Shown here one piece after another: positions 62,783 to 64,000 of a stretch of DNA of 64,000 nucleotides. Position numbers and translations under genes: made by a program. How positions within the stretch are numbered: position 1 is the first letter of the stretch; each line of letters starts with the position of its first letter. The stretch spans positions 1-64,000 of the forward strand of contig NZ_JAPCHW010000002.1 of assembly GCF_026107515.2 (NCBI RefSeq), written 5' to 3'. The notes beneath the pieces were generated by a model. It was not told the origin of the DNA, did not search any database, and saw nothing but the letters and a program-made list of their open reading frames with translations. This DNA comes from Glutamicibacter sp. MNS18 (GTDB lineage Bacteria; Actinomycetota; Actinomycetes; Actinomycetales; Micrococcaceae).

Positions 62783-64000
62783 ATGGATGCGTTAGAGATC
62801 GCGCGGTGGCAATTCGGTATCACCACCGTGTACCACTTCTTGATGGTGCCCCTGACCATTGGTCTTGGGCTGGTTGTCGCGGTGCTGCAGACCGTATGGC
62901 TGCGTACCGGCAACGAGCAATGGCTGCGCATGACCAAGTTCTGGGGCAAGCTGTTCCTGATCAACTTCATCATGGGCGTGGCCACCGGCATCGTCCAGGA
63001 ATTCCAGTTCGGCATGGCGTGGAGCGAATACAGCCGGTTCGTGGGCGATGTCTTCGGCGCGCCGCTGGCCATGGAAGCCCTGCTGGCCTTCTTCGTGGAA
63101 TCCACGTTCCTCGGATTATGGATCTTCGGCTGGAAGAAACTCCCGCCGAAATTGCACCTGGCCACCATTTGGGCTGCCGCCCTGGCCAGCATCCTGTCGG
63201 CCTACTTCATCCTGGTAGCCAACTCGTGGATGCAGCATCCGGTGGGCACTGAAATCGTCGATGGTCGGGCGGTCATGACCGACGCCTGGGCGGTGTTCAC
63301 GAACAACACCGCGCTGGTGACCTTCCCGCACACGATCTTCGGGGCCTTCGCCGTGGCCGGCGGGTTCCTGCTGGGGATCTCCTGGTTCCACCTCTACCGT
63401 CGCCGGTCGGAGGGAATCGATTCGGTGGACGTGAACGGACGGGTCATCGTCGGCGAAGGTACGGGCAAGGGCCGTACCCGGGACAGGACCGATTACAAGG
63501 TCTGGATTTCCTCCTTGCGGATCGGGGCCGTGATCGCGGTGGTCTCCTTCGCAGGGGTCGCGTTCTCGGGGCACGAGCAGGCCAAACTGATGTTCGAGCA
63601 GCAGCCCATGAAGATGGCCGCCGCCGAGGCGGCCTGCCATGACGGCACCGGGTTCTCGGTGTTGACACTGGGGGACATCCGCGGTGACGGGGCCACCAGC
63701 TGTGACGATGTCGTGGCCGTTTTCGAACTGCCCGGATTGCTCTCCTACCTCGCCAACGGCGACTTCGAGACCCCGGTCCGCGGGGTCAACACGCTGATAC
63801 CCGAGTACCAGGAACGGTATGGCACCCACTATCCCGACGAGGAGTACCTGGGCCAGTATGCCGGACAGGAAATCAACTACCTGCCGGTGATGGAAGTGAC
63901 CTACTGGGGATTCCGCTTGATGATCACCCTGGGCGGATTGAGCGCAGTGGCTGCGGCGGTCGCCCTGTGGCTGACCCGCAAGGGTACCGTCCCGCAGAGC
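62783..64000 (+). CDS. cydA: cytochrome bd ubiquinol/menaquinol oxidase subunit I (runs off right edge)
   Basis: The frame is open from the ATG at 62783 to the last base, 406 codons, so the C-terminus is missing. It is a membrane quinol oxidase subunit with high oxygen affinity. DALEIARWQFGITTVYHF contains the N-terminal histidine ligand (His18) of haem b595, followed by the typical QEFQFGMAWSEYSRFVGD and FVESTFLGLWIFGW. A periplasmic Q-loop region follows FSGHEQAKLMFEQQPMKMA. GAGGT upstream is the ribosome site. cydB should follow beyond the window. Confidence 0.95.
   Translation, partial: MDALEIARWQFGITTVYHFLMVPLTIGLGLVVAVLQTVWLRTGNEQWLRMTKFWGKLFLINFIMGVATGIVQEFQFGMAWSEYSRFVGDVFGAPLAMEALLAFFVESTFLGLWIFGWKKLPPKLHLATIWAAALASILSAYFILVANSWMQHPVGTEIVDGRAVMTDAWAVFTNNTALVTFPHTIFGAFAVAGGFLLGISWFHLYRRRSEGIDSVDVNGRVIVGEGTGKGRTRDRTDYKVWISSLRIGAVIAVVSFAGVAFSGHEQAKLMFEQQPMKMAAAEAACHDGTGFSVLTLGDIRGDGATSCDDVVAVFELPGLLSYLANGDFETPVRGVNTLIPEYQERYGTHYPDEEYLGQYAGQEINYLPVMEVTYWGFRLMITLGGLSAVAAAVALWLTRKGTVPQS

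Overview
The window is chromosomal DNA from a moderately GC-rich actinobacterium. It is most likely a member of Micrococcales, family Micrococcaceae (Arthrobacter/Glutamicibacter type). The evidence is gene order and product type. There is an actinobacterial division and cell-wall (dcw) cluster without ftsA, running mraZ, rsmH, ftsL, ftsI, murE, murF, mraY, murD, ftsW, murG, murC, ftsQ, ftsZ. After it come pgeF, sepF, yggT, divIVA, lspA, rluD, dnaE, hisD and nrdR. A second block holds panB, glnA2, glnE, glnA1, lipA, lipB, sucB, lpd and pepA, and a third holds sigA and parE. The MurE substrate motif looks like the L-lysine type, which fits this family. The genus is inference. No phage, transposon, CRISPR array, tRNA or rRNA was seen; this is a conserved housekeeping region.

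Layout. 1-4550: a LysM cell-wall protein cut by the left edge, an Rv2175c-type DNA-binding protein, a polyprenyl diphosphate synthase, DNA polymerase IV and a DUF3040 membrane protein. 4780-24312: the dcw cluster and the septum/pole genes, almost all on the + strand and often overlapping by 1-4 bases, so largely one long operon with internal promoters at mraZ and ftsZ. 24309-30901: rluD, the replicative polymerase dnaE, hisD and nrdR. 30992-33879: polyphosphate glucokinase, methionine aminopeptidase, a SPOR-like small protein and panB. 34013-42539: nitrogen genes (glnA2, glnE, glnA1) with a DUF1990 protein, a guanine deaminase-like enzyme and an unusual trypsin-like lipoprotein between them. 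42769-53055: an RDD protein, a DUF4191 protein, lipA/lipB, a degenerate membrane kinase-like protein, sucB, lpd and pepA. 53284-60894: a PAC2 protein, an MFS transporter, a DUF4192 protein, sigA, a small zinc-ribbon protein and parE. 60966-64000: a BlaI-type repressor with an M56 peptidase, divergent from cydA, which runs off the right edge.

How the genes work together. The dcw block makes lipid II (murE/F/D/G/C, mraY), polymerises it at the septum (ftsW, ftsI) and places the division and pole machinery (ftsL, ftsQ, ftsZ, sepF, divIVA). The glutamine synthetase block pairs an adenylylatable GlnA1 with its modifying enzyme GlnE and a second GlnA2 that lacks the target tyrosine. The lipA-lipB-sucB-lpd block supplies lipoate and uses it in 2-oxoacid dehydrogenases.

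Most interesting signals. A perfectly spaced double GlnR-type site lies upstream of glnA1. Four 10-bp-phased GTGGAG repeats overlap the mraZ promoter as MraZ boxes. A recurring -10 hexamer sits exactly six bases before the start codons of dinB, dnaE, hisD, panB and the RDD gene, indicating leaderless mRNAs. A sigR/sigH-type promoter precedes sigA. A shared dyad upstream of both the BlaI repressor gene and cydA suggests a link between this regulator and cytochrome bd. Two near-identical 204-bp LysM repeats lie at the left edge. I did not find a clearly undescribed multi-gene system; the BlaI/cyd intergenic region and the pseudokinase-like receptor are the best candidates for something new.
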